Below are positions 7,820 to 15,002 of a stretch of DNA of 16,603 nt, piece after piece. The translations under genes were made by a program, and so were the position numbers. The DNA is from Planctomycetota bacterium. GTDB taxonomy: Bacteria; Planctomycetota; Phycisphaerae; WQYP01; JAJZKY01. The stretch spans positions 1 through 16,603 of the forward strand of contig JAJZKY010000018.1 of the NCBI GenBank assembly GCA_021803885.1, read 5' to 3'. Within the stretch, counting starts at the first letter, position 1, and each line of letters opens with the position of its first letter. The notes beneath the pieces were generated by a model. It saw only the letters and a list, made by a program, of their open reading frames with translations. It had not been told where the DNA came from and did no database searches.

Positions 7820-8995
7820 TCATTCCGCCACTTTCGCGCCTTCACGCACCGGTCTCAGCAGGAATGCCAACCTCGGCCGCGCAAAATTCCTCAACTCTGC
7901 GGTGTGGAACTCCGTCACGCTGGCCACCGCATACGCATAAATCACCGTCAGGGCCAACACCCCCAGCGCCATCCCGAATGGCCCCGCGCCTGGCTGCCAG
8001 CGCCTGTCGTGCACCAGCAGCGCTGCCGCCAGCGTCAAAAACGGCACATGCACCAGGTACACCGTGTATGAGCACCCCGCGCTGCGACGCGCCAGCCGTA
8101 CCCATCCCGACTCGCCCGAAGCCGACCGGTAGCTCAATAGGCACAGCACCAGCGGAACCGTCGCCGCCGTCAGCAGATAATCCGAAAGTGTTGCTGGAAT
8201 GAAGTGCGCTTTCGCAAAAAAGAAGAACACCGGCACATATCCGCAAATCAGCACCGGTCGCAGCCATCGCGGAATCTCAGGCAAATCCACAAACGCCAGC
8301 GCCGCGCCCGCCAGCCACGCCGGAAACAACTCCACAATCGCGTGCGATAGCAGCACCAGCATCAGCACCAGCGCCAACCCGTGCAGAACCCGCGACCACC
8401 ACCTCGCACTGCGCCGAATCGCAATCAGCGCGCACGGAAACATCAGGTAATACCAGAACTCGTTCGCCAGACTCCACAGCGGACCGTCTGATCCATACGT
8501 CGGCGTCGACGTCTGCTGCAGGAAAAACATGTTCCCGAAGAACTCGCGCACGCCGCGCACCGCCGCCACATCCGGCGTCACATAGTTCTTCACCTGCCCG
8601 TGATACAGGAGCGGAGCCGCGTGTGACGCAATCCCCACTCCGTCCACCACCGCGCACAGCAACAGCGCCGGAATCAGTACGATCCACAACCGCGTCAGCC
8701 GCTGAAAAACGTACTCCCGCCAGTCCCACCGTCCGCGGCGCACATTCCGAACCACGCTGCTCCCGATCAGGTAGCCGCTCAGCACGAAAAAGATGATTAC
8801 CGCCTGGTGGCCCGCGCCCGACACGATATACGGCACGGCCAACAGCAGCTTGTGCGCATGCAGCTCCGAATAATCCACAAACAGCAGCGCCCGCCAGTGC
8901 GACAGCAGAACCGTCGCCGCCGCCAGCGCCCGAAGCGCGTCCAGATTCACGGAGGCAGATGTCGCCGAAAATGGCACTCGCTCAGAAGCCGCCAT
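7820..8995 (-). CDS. Integral membrane acyltransferase (acyltransferase 3 / OafA-like family)
   Basis: Proteins of this family move acyl groups across or within the inner membrane onto sugars of O-antigen, exopolysaccharide, peptidoglycan or other glycoconjugates. The 391-residue product has about ten hydrophobic helices and the family landmarks: N-terminal DALRALAAATVLLSHW (19-34) with the conserved Arg and His, FFVLSGYLIG in the next helix region, LWSLANEFWYYLMFP in the middle, and YTVYLVHVPFL near the C-terminus. It has no extra SGNH domain, which some relatives carry. The ATG at 8995 is used although its ribosome-binding site is poor. No glycan-synthesis genes are adjacent, so the acceptor is unknown. 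It is a single-gene unit, divergent from ald and convergent with the aldehyde dehydrogenase. Third codon positions favour G, opposite to its plus-strand neighbours. Confidence 0.9.
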   Translation of the reverse strand: MAASERVPFSATSASVNLDALRALAAATVLLSHWRALLFVDYSELHAHKLLLAVPYIVSGAGHQAVIIFFVLSGYLIGSSVVRNVRRGRWDWREYVFQRLTRLWIVLIPALLLCAVVDGVGIASHAAPLLYHGQVKNYVTPDVAAVRGVREFFGNMFFLQQTSTPTYGSDGPLWSLANEFWYYLMFPCALIAIRRSARWWSRVLHGLALVLMLVLLSHAIVELFPAWLAGAALAFVDLPEIPRWLRPVLICGYVPVFFFFAKAHFIPATLSDYLLTAATVPLVLCLLSYRSASGESGWVRLARRSAGCSYTVYLVHVPFLTLAAALLVHDRRWQPGAGPFGMALGVLALTVIYAYAVASVTEFHTAELRNFARPRLAFLLRPVREGAKVAE

Positions 8996-9081
8996 GAGTT
9001 TCGAGCTTAAACCAGAAATGCGAGATTTTCCTGCCCATCCCAGTCCAAAACATCATCCCGAATAAGGTATGCTTGTCTGTT

Positions 9082-9110
9082 TGCTTCAAGTGCCGATCGC
9101 CCCTGAAGCA
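9082..9110. promoter_or_regulatory. Dyad upstream of alanine dehydrogenase, possible operator
   Basis: TGCTTCA (9082-9088) and TGAAGCA (9104-9110) form a perfect 7-bp dyad with a 15-base spacer, ending 29 bases before the ald ATG. A TATGCT box at about 9068-9073 could be a -10 element, in which case the dyad lies in the early leader. It could bind a regulator such as an Lrp/AldR-type protein, which controls ald in some bacteria, or be coincidental. Confidence 0.3.
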
Positions 9111-9139
9111 GGCCAATTCGCTGCCAAGAAGAGACCGCC

Positions 9140-10255
9140 ATGATCATCGGAGTACCCAAGGAAGTCAAAGACCACGAGAGCCGCGTCGGCATTACCCCCG
9201 CCGGCGCCAAAGAACTCACTGCTGCTGGCCACAAAGTGCTGGTCGAAACCCACGCCGGCAAACTCTCCGCCTTTACGGACGACGATTATCAGACAGCCGG
9301 AGCGGAAATCGTCGGCAACGCCGCCGAGGTATGGGACAACGCCGAAATGGTCGTCAAGGTCAAGGAACCTGTCGAGAAAGAGTATGTCTTCTTCCGCGAG
9401 GGTCTGGTCCTGTTCACCTACCTGCATCTGGCTCCCCTGCCCGAACTCACCGGCCACCTGCTGGAGAAAAAAGTCACCGGCATCGCTTACGAAACCATCC
9501 GTGACCGCCACAATGCACTGCCCCTGCTCACGCCGATGTCTGAGGTCGCCGGCCGCATGTCCGTGCAGGTCGGCGCGGCCTATCTTGAGAAAGAGCGCGG
9601 CGGACGCGGCCTGCTCCTCGGCGGAGTTCCCGGCGTACCTCCCGCCAGCGTCTGCATCATCGGCGGCGGCATCGTCGGCACCAACGCGGCCAAAATCGCC
9701 ATCGGCATGGGCGCCAAGGTCACTCTCGTCGATCTCAATCTGAACCGCCTCCGCGAGCTTGACGACATCTTCAACGGCCGCATCTACACGCTCGCCTCCA
9801 ATTCCTACAATGTCTCCCACGCCGTGCGCGAGGCCGATCTCGTCATCGGCGGCGTCCTTATTCCCGGCGCGGCGGCGCCGAAAATCGTCACCCGCCAGAT
9901 GGTCTCCACCATGAAGAAAGGCGCCGTCATCGTCGACGTCGCCATCGATCAGGGCGGATGCATCGAAACCGCGCACCCCACCACCCACAGTGATCCTGCC
10001 TATGAGGTCGATGGGGTCGTCCACTACTGCGTCACCAACATGCCCGCGGCCGTGCCCAACACCTCCACGCTCGCCCTCACCAACGCAACCTTCCCCTACG
10101 TCATGCGGCTGGCCAAAGTCGGCCCCAAGGCGGCAATCCTCGAGGATGCGGGCCTCGCCGACGGCGTCAACACTTACAACGGCGTCCTTACCTGCGAGCC
10201 CGTCGCCGTCTCCCAGCAGAAGCCATGGCAGGGCATCCGCACGCTCCTGCACTAA
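9140..10255 (+). CDS. ald: Alanine dehydrogenase (NAD-dependent)
   Basis: The enzyme interconverts L-alanine + NAD + water with pyruvate + ammonium + NADH, allowing alanine catabolism or ammonium assimilation and NADH balance. The 371-residue length is exactly that of the family. The N-terminus [20 protein letters not shown] is diagnostic, with substrate-binding Arg15. Lys75 (VKVKEP), His96 ([10 protein letters not shown]) and Asp270 (VAIDQGG) match the known active-site positions. The Rossmann loop GGGIVG (175-180) and Asp198 at the end of the following strand indicate NAD use. The C-terminal [12 protein letters not shown] segment is also typical. AAGAAGAG lies a few bases before the ATG as a weak ribosome-binding site. 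It is transcribed alone: a dyad precedes it and a strong terminator follows. Confidence 0.97.
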   Translation: MIIGVPKEVKDHESRVGITPAGAKELTAAGHKVLVETHAGKLSAFTDDDYQTAGAEIVGNAAEVWDNAEMVVKVKEPVEKEYVFFREGLVLFTYLHLAPLPELTGHLLEKKVTGIAYETIRDRHNALPLLTPMSEVAGRMSVQVGAAYLEKERGGRGLLLGGVPGVPPASVCIIGGGIVGTNAAKIAIGMGAKVTLVDLNLNRLRELDDIFNGRIYTLASNSYNVSHAVREADLVIGGVLIPGAAAPKIVTRQMVSTMKKGAVIVDVAIDQGGCIETAHPTTHSDPAYEVDGVVHYCVTNMPAAVPNTSTLALTNATFPYVMRLAKVGPKAAILEDAGLADGVNTYNGVLTCEPVAVSQQKPWQGIRTLLH

Positions 10256-10284
10256 CCCGAGCGGTCCTGCGACTCCATACGCAG

Positions 10285-10316
10285 AAAAGGCGTGACTCTC
10301 AGGAGTCACGCCTTTT
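10285..10316. terminator. Strong bidirectional intrinsic terminator between ald and the lipoprotein gene
   Basis: AAAAGGCGTGACTC (10285-10298) pairs perfectly over 14 bp with GAGTCACGCCTTTT (10303-10316) around a TCAG tetraloop. The A/T ends give a T tract after the GC stem on both strands, so it can stop ald transcription (plus) and the lipoprotein transcript (minus). It starts 30 bases after the ald stop and ends 26 bases before the opposing stop codon. Confidence 0.92.
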
Positions 10317-10341
10317 CCGTTCGTGCAGTGCGAGTGAAGAC

Positions 10342-11151
10342 CTATTGCATCGTAACCGACTGATTCGTCCGGAACGTCAGCAGCGTCTCGGCCGGAATCA
10401 CAATCTGCTTGTTTCCCGTGAAGGCCGATCCAGCCGTACCCGCTCCGGCGCCAGCCAGGCCGCCAATCAGCGCACCCTTGCCGCCGCCGGCGATGCCGCC
10501 GATGATCGCGCCCAGCGCGCCGCCGCCACCGGCCATAATCCCCGTCCGGCGGCCTTTGCCCTTCTCGACGCTGGCAATCGTGCTCGTCATCACCGGGAAG
10601 CTGTGGCCGCCGACCCGGACGCGCTCCAGTCGAAGCGCCAATGTGGCGTTGCCAGCGAAGCGGCCCAGGGGCTTGGCGTCCACCACCAGGCCTTCGGCCT
10701 GAGCTCCTTGCGGAATCACTACCTGCCCGTTCACCGTCACCGGGTGCGCAACTGTCGCGGCAAACGTGTCACCCGTCCGGCTGATCTTCGAGCCCAGGTC
10801 CTGGTCAACCCGCACCTGAATGTCGGTCCCCGCCGGAATCACGATTTGAGGCGGTGGCGGAGGCGGCATAGGTTGCGACTGCGCCTGCTGTTGAGGCGCA
10901 CCGTAACCCTGCTGCGGCGGATAACCCGAGCTGCGTTGCCTTGCCCTCGACCCGCTGCTGCGATAATTGCCCGAAGACTGGTCCGGGGGCGGAGGCGGTG
11001 GATTCCCCTGCGTCGTGGCAGCGCTCGTGTTCGCGTTCGCTGCCGGCGGGTTTTGCGCGTTATTCGGATTGTTCTTCTTGCAGCCAGACAGGATGAGCCC
11101 GGCTGACAGCAGCAAACTGCAGGCAACGGTTAGTGAGACTTTCTTTTTCAT
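10342..11151 (-). CDS. Lipoprotein with proline-rich linker, repeated VIP beta motifs and glycine zipper
   Basis: Function unknown; probably an envelope protein. From the ATG at 11151 it has 269 residues. A lipoprotein signal peptide (MKKK, hydrophobic core, lipobox LSGC with Cys24) is followed by Lys-Lys, which by the E. coli +2 rule would permit outer-membrane sorting. Next is a disordered Asn/Pro/Gln/Ser linker (25-101) with two polyproline runs, then a beta-rich domain. A glycine zipper follows (about 207-245, GGGG, GAIIGGIAGGG and GGLAGAGAG segments). QIVIPAGTDIQVRV (102-115) is echoed after the zipper by QIVIPAETLLTFRT (249-262), and VVIPQGA (144-150) is a third version. A longer reading from 11193 would hide the signal peptide, so I reject it. 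AAGGGAG lies 14 bases upstream, rather far. Single gene, convergent with ald. Confidence 0.82.
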   Translation of the reverse strand: MKKKVSLTVACSLLLSAGLILSGCKKNNPNNAQNPPAANANTSAATTQGNPPPPPPDQSSGNYRSSGSRARQRSSGYPPQQGYGAPQQQAQSQPMPPPPPPQIVIPAGTDIQVRVDQDLGSKISRTGDTFAATVAHPVTVNGQVVIPQGAQAEGLVVDAKPLGRFAGNATLALRLERVRVGGHSFPVMTSTIASVEKGKGRRTGIMAGGGGALGAIIGGIAGGGKGALIGGLAGAGAGTAGSAFTGNKQIVIPAETLLTFRTNQSVTMQ

Positions 11152-11234
11152 CGGCGACTTGGATGCTCCCTTCCACGGTACAGTTGTGCACATTTCTTAG
11201 ATCTTGGTACGGCCTGCTTCCGGGGCCGCAACGA

Positions 11235-11240
11235 AGTATA
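11235..11240 (-). promoter_or_regulatory. Candidate -10 box of the lipoprotein gene
   Basis: TATACT on the minus strand, about 84 bases before the lipoprotein ATG, matches the -10 consensus in five of six positions. No good -35 box is found at 16-18 bases, so the call rests on the hexamer and its location in the divergent gap. Confidence 0.25.
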
Positions 11241-11277
11241 GCAGGACGAAATCAAGTCTATCCCCGTCTAACCCGCC

Positions 11278-11283
11278 TATAAT
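11278..11283 (+). promoter_or_regulatory. Candidate -10 box of the kinase-regulator operon
   Basis: A perfect TATAAT lies 22 bases before the kinase TTG codon, in otherwise GC-rich sequence. A transcript would begin near 11289-11290, leaving a leader of about 15 bases that contains GGGGGAG. No recognisable -35 hexamer is seen at normal spacing, suggesting an activator-dependent or weak promoter, or chance. Confidence 0.4.
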
Positions 11284-11304
11284 ACGACCCAAACCGGGGG
11301 AGTT

Positions 11305-13599
11305 TTGCCAGATTCAAAAACAAAACGTTATCCCGCACTGCTGGCTGGCGCAACTTTCCTGCTCCTGCTCATCCTCAGCGCTCTCAACGCCTTCAATCTG
11401 CACTTCCTCGACCCCCGCTCCACCGGCCAGATCTTCCTCTTCAGCTCCATTTCCATCCTCAGCTTCCTGCTGCTGGTCGTCCTCCTCGTTCTCTTCGCGC
11501 GTAACATCCTCAAATTACTGGCCGATCAGCGCAGTCAGGTCCTCGGCTCCCGCCTGCGCTCCCGCATGCTTTTCGGAGCCCTGCTGCTCTCTCTCGCTCC
11601 CGCGCTGTTCATGTTTCTTTTCAGTTACTTGCTCATGAACCGCTCCATCGATCGCTGGTTTTCGCAACCCTCCACCGATCTCCGCCAGACCTCCGCCTCC
11701 ATCGCCATCGAGCTTGCCAACTACGCCTCTGCCAACGCCCGCGCCGAGGCCGAATCCCTCGCCAGCGAATCCGTCGCTGCACCCGCCGCAGCTTCCGGCA
11801 AAACAACCGCTTCCGGTGTACCCCCCGGCCTTGTTGCCGCCATGAAGCAGCATCGCATCACCCTCCAGGGCGGTTTTGCCGCTGTTTATCAGGACGGCCG
11901 GCTCCGCAGCTCCTACCAGTTCCCCAGCCTCGACCAGAAAGCCACCGTCCAGTCCTGGATGGACCTTTCCAGCCAGAGCGCCGTGCCCGCTCCCACGCCC
12001 CATCCCGTGGCTCAGGCCGCCCTCGACGCCGCCCGCAGCCCCGACGAGCCCATCCTTACCGTCAACGGCGCCCAATACGCCGTCGGAGCCGCCAGCCTCG
12101 CCGACGGCGGACTCGTCATCGTCGGCCTGCCCCTCCCGGGCGGCATGAACCGCATGATCGGCCACATGCTCCAGGGCTCCCGTCAGTACTGGGCCATCTA
12201 CCAGCAGCGCCGTACCATCCGCAGTATGTATCTGCTGCTGCTACTCATGCTCACCGCCCTGGTCTTCTTCGCCAGCAGCTGGCTCGCGCTCTATCTTTCC
12301 AAGCAGATCACCCGCCCCGTCGAAGCCCTCGCCGATGCCATGAATGAAATCGCCCAGGGTCACTACGACCAGCGCGTCACCGTCGTCGCATCCCAGGAAC
12401 TCGGCGAGCTCGTCCGCTCCTTCAATCACATGGCCTCCGATCTCGAACAGAGCCGCCTCCTCGCCGACTACTACACCGAGCAGCTCTCCACCGCCAACCA
12501 GGCCCTTGAAGCCCGCCGCAACGAGCTCGAAACCATCCTCGAAACCATCCCCAGCGGCGTCCTCACCCTCGACGAATACCACCGCGTCCTTGCCTGCAAC
12601 CGCGCCTTCACCTCGCTCTTCCCCTGCAATAAGAACACGCCCCTGCTCCATAAACCGCTGGCCGAGGTCCTGCCCGCCGACGCCCTGGAAGCCGTCGAGG
12701 ATCTCGCCCGCCGCGCCCGCCGCATGGGTATCGCCACTTCTGAAATGGAACTCAGCCGTGACGGCGCCGTCTTCAACCTCGCCCTCACCGTCGCCGCCAT
12801 GGACCTCGGCGGTCGCGAACGCGGCGCCATCCTCGTCGTCGAAAACGTCTCTGAACTCCTCCGCGCCCAGCGACAGGTCGCATGGAAGGAAGTCGCCCAG
12901 CGTGTCGCACACGAAATCAAAAATCCACTCACGCCCGTCACACTCTCCGCCGAACGCATCCGTCGCCACTCCGAACGCAACACGCCCGAGTCCCGCGACA
13001 TCATTCGCCGCTGCGCCGACATCATCCTCAGCTCCGCCGAGTCCGTCCGCCGCCTCGTCGACCAGTTCGGTTCCCTCGCCGAATTCCCCGCCGCCGTACC
13101 CCGAGCCGTCGACCTTAACTCCGTCGTCCGCAGCGCCATCCTCCAGTTTGAAGACCGCCTCGAAGGCATCCGCATCGAAGAACGCCTCGCCGCCGCTCTT
13201 CCGCCCGTAATGGCCGATCCCGAAGCCCTCAAGCGCGCCATCGCCAATCTCATCGATAACGCCGCCGAAGCCATGCGCGACAGCCTCGTCAAAGTCCTCA
13301 CCCTCGAAACCACCCTCAGCGAATCCGGCAGCATGGCGGAAGTCGTCATCGCCGACACCGGATCCGGCCTCACCGAAGAGATGCGCGAACGCCTTTTCCT
13401 CCCCTATTTCTCCACCAAGCAGCGCGGCACCGGCCTCGGTCTCACCATCGCGGCTAAAATTGTTCAGGACCACGGCGGCACCATCCGCGCTGAGCAGAAC
13501 GCCCCCAAGGGCGCTCGCTTTGTGCTCAACCTCCCGCTCGTCCCATACCAGGCCCACGCTCTCACGGCGCCTGACACCGCGGAGACACCGAACGCATGA
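11305..13599 (+). CDS. NtrY-type membrane sensor histidine kinase
   Basis: This is a membrane kinase that should phosphorylate the regulator encoded next to it. The 764 residues contain three N-terminal helices (about 11-31, 43-66, 88-111), an extracytoplasmic Ala/Ser-rich sensor region (about 112-304), a further helix (306-330), a HAMP domain (about 331-385) and a PAS domain (about 405-515). The HisKA phosphoacceptor His536 is in VAHEIKNPLTP, and the ATPase has N box NLIDNAAEAM (648-657), DTGSGL (684-689) and GTGLGLT (708-714). This order matches NtrY kinases. The start is TTG at 11305: a TAA lies 12 codons upstream with no other start codon, and there is no ATG until residue 88. GGGGGAG ends only two bases before the TTG, which is tight. 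The stop overlaps the regulator start as ATGA. The signal is unknown. Confidence 0.9.
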   Translation: MPDSKTKRYPALLAGATFLLLLILSALNAFNLHFLDPRSTGQIFLFSSISILSFLLLVVLLVLFARNILKLLADQRSQVLGSRLRSRMLFGALLLSLAPALFMFLFSYLLMNRSIDRWFSQPSTDLRQTSASIAIELANYASANARAEAESLASESVAAPAAASGKTTASGVPPGLVAAMKQHRITLQGGFAAVYQDGRLRSSYQFPSLDQKATVQSWMDLSSQSAVPAPTPHPVAQAALDAARSPDEPILTVNGAQYAVGAASLADGGLVIVGLPLPGGMNRMIGHMLQGSRQYWAIYQQRRTIRSMYLLLLLMLTALVFFASSWLALYLSKQITRPVEALADAMNEIAQGHYDQRVTVVASQELGELVRSFNHMASDLEQSRLLADYYTEQLSTANQALEARRNELETILETIPSGVLTLDEYHRVLACNRAFTSLFPCNKNTPLLHKPLAEVLPADALEAVEDLARRARRMGIATSEMELSRDGAVFNLALTVAAMDLGGRERGAILVVENVSELLRAQRQVAWKEVAQRVAHEIKNPLTPVTLSAERIRRHSERNTPESRDIIRRCADIILSSAESVRRLVDQFGSLAEFPAAVPRAVDLNSVVRSAILQFEDRLEGIRIEERLAAALPPVMADPEALKRAIANLIDNAAEAMRDSLVKVLTLETTLSESGSMAEVVIADTGSGLTEEMRERLFLPYFSTKQRGTGLGLTIAAKIVQDHGGTIRAEQNAPKGARFVLNLPLVPYQAHALTAPDTAETPNA

Positions 13600-14948
13600 A
13601 TCACATCCTCGTCGTTGACGACGAAGCCGAAATCCGCGCCTCGCTCGAAGAAATCCTCAAGGAGGAAGGCTACGCCGTCACCACCGCTGCCACGGCAGGA
13701 GAAGCCCTCACCCTCCTGCGCGACGCCGCCTACGATGTGCTCCTGCTCGATATCTGGCTCCCCGACCGCGACGGCCTCGAAGTCCTCGCCGAAACCCAGT
13801 CCCTCGGTTCTGAATCGCGCCCTGAAGTCATCGTCATCTCCGGCCACGGCAACATCGCCACCGCCGTCAAGGCCACCAAGCTCGGCGCATTCGACTTCCT
13901 TGAGAAACCGCTCCTGCTCGAGCGCACTCTCATCGTCGTCAAAAACGCCATCGACGCCAGGCAACTCCACAGCGACAATCTCGAGTTCCGCCGCCAGCTC
14001 AGCGCCGGCCAGCAGGTCTCCGGCGAAAGCGTCGCCGCCAAGGCCATCCGACAGCAGATCGCCCTCATGGCCCCCACCAATGGCCGAGTCCTCATCTATG
14101 GCGAATCCGGCGCAGGAAAAGAAGTCATCGCCCGCGCCATCCATGCGGAAAGTCAGCGCCGCGACCGCGTCTTCGTCGAGCTCAACTGCGCCGCCATCCC
14201 CGAGGATTTCATCGAAGCCGAGCTCTTCGGCTACCGCAACTCCGCCGTCTCCGGCGGCCCCGCCGAAAAGCGCGGCACCTTCGAGCGCGCCAGCGGCGGC
14301 ACGCTCTTCCTCGACGAAGTCGGCGACATGAGCCTTAAAACCCAGGCCCGCGTCCTGCGCGTCCTCGACGAGCAAAGCTTCGTCCCCATCGGCGCCACCC
14401 AGCCCCTCCACGCCGACGTCCGCGTCATCGCCGCCACCAACAAAAATCTCGAAGAAGAAATCGCCAAGGGCAACTTCCGCGAAGATCTCTTCTATCGCCT
14501 CAATGTCATCCCGTTTTTCGTCCCACCCCTCCGCGACCGCCACCAGGACATCCCCGTCCTCGTCGAAGAATTCCTCCGCGCCTTCGGCCGCGAGTACGGC
14601 CGCCCTCGCATCGAGATCAGCCGCGAAGCCCTCGACGCGCTCATGCAGTACCAGTGGCCCGGCAATGTCCGCGAGCTCAAGAACATCGTCGAGCGCGTCC
14701 TCATCCTCAATCCCCAGGTCCGCCGCATCGAGAAGAAACACCTCCCCGTGCTCGTCCACCGCGCCATCCGCCGCCCCGACGAATTCGAAAGCCTCCAGCA
14801 CGCCCGCGAAGCCTACGAACGCGAATTCATCCTCCGCAAAATCGAGGAATCCAACGGCAACATGAGCCGCGCCGCAGACGCCCTCGGCCTCGAACGCTCC
14901 CACCTCTACCGCAAAATGAAAACACTAGGCATCTCCATCCGCGAATAG
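13596..14948 (+). CDS. NtrC/NtrX-type response regulator with degenerate sigma-54 contact loop
   Basis: DNA-binding output partner of the upstream kinase. The receiver domain (1-120) has acidic pocket Asp8/Asp9, phosphoacceptor Asp52 (LLLDIWLPD), Ser82 and Lys104 (EKP). The AAA+ domain has Walker A GESGAGKE (169-176, with Ala where Thr is usual), Walker B TLFLDE (236-241), FREDLFYRLN (294-303) and WPGNVREL (354-361). A Fis-type helix-turn-helix ends the protein (about 410-446, NMSRAADALGLERSHLYRKM). Where family members have GAFTGA, this protein has SAVSGG (216-221) after ELFG, at the same spacing, so the residues known to contact sigma-54 are lost. It may therefore act without sigma-54, as reported for Rhodobacter capsulatus NtrC, or by a modified contact. 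The start ATG overlaps the kinase stop by four bases, indicating translational coupling. Confidence 0.93.
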   Translation: MNHILVVDDEAEIRASLEEILKEEGYAVTTAATAGEALTLLRDAAYDVLLLDIWLPDRDGLEVLAETQSLGSESRPEVIVISGHGNIATAVKATKLGAFDFLEKPLLLERTLIVVKNAIDARQLHSDNLEFRRQLSAGQQVSGESVAAKAIRQQIALMAPTNGRVLIYGESGAGKEVIARAIHAESQRRDRVFVELNCAAIPEDFIEAELFGYRNSAVSGGPAEKRGTFERASGGTLFLDEVGDMSLKTQARVLRVLDEQSFVPIGATQPLHADVRVIAATNKNLEEEIAKGNFREDLFYRLNVIPFFVPPLRDRHQDIPVLVEEFLRAFGREYGRPRIEISREALDALMQYQWPGNVRELKNIVERVLILNPQVRRIEKKHLPVLVHRAIRRPDEFESLQHAREAYEREFILRKIEESNGNMSRAADALGLERSHLYRKMKTLGISIRE

Positions 14949-14989
14949 CAGCGCACTAATTTCCATACATAGCCGCGCTCTTGCTGGGA

Positions 14990-14995
14990 TATAGT
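14990..14995 (+). promoter_or_regulatory. Candidate -10 box for the phosphatase gene
   Basis: TATAGT ends seven bases before the ATG at 15003, in the 54-bp gap after the regulator gene. If used, transcription would begin at or just before the ATG, giving a leaderless message. This would fit the absence of a ribosome-binding site. No clear -35 box is visible, and read-through from the kinase-regulator operon is equally possible. Confidence 0.3.
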
Positions 14996-15002
14996 GGTCG
15001 CC

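Noticed and set aside
9086..10309. 407-codon minus-strand frame opposite ald
   Set aside because: It is antisense to a full alanine dehydrogenase; the Asp/Gly/Ala-rich composition marks it as a mirror of biased codons.
11152..11193. N-terminal extension of the lipoprotein to 11193
   Set aside because: It would put 14 residues before MKKK and bury the lipoprotein signal peptide; the internal ATG gives a canonical signal with lipobox.
12241..13557. 438-codon minus-strand frame opposite the histidine kinase
   Set aside because: Antisense shadow: rich in Gly, Glu, Asp and Ala, with no domain signature, over an intact kinase catalytic region.
13464..14903. 479-codon minus-strand frame opposite the response regulator
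   Set aside because: Antisense shadow over conserved receiver and AAA+ motifs; composition again follows from codon bias, not from selection for protein.
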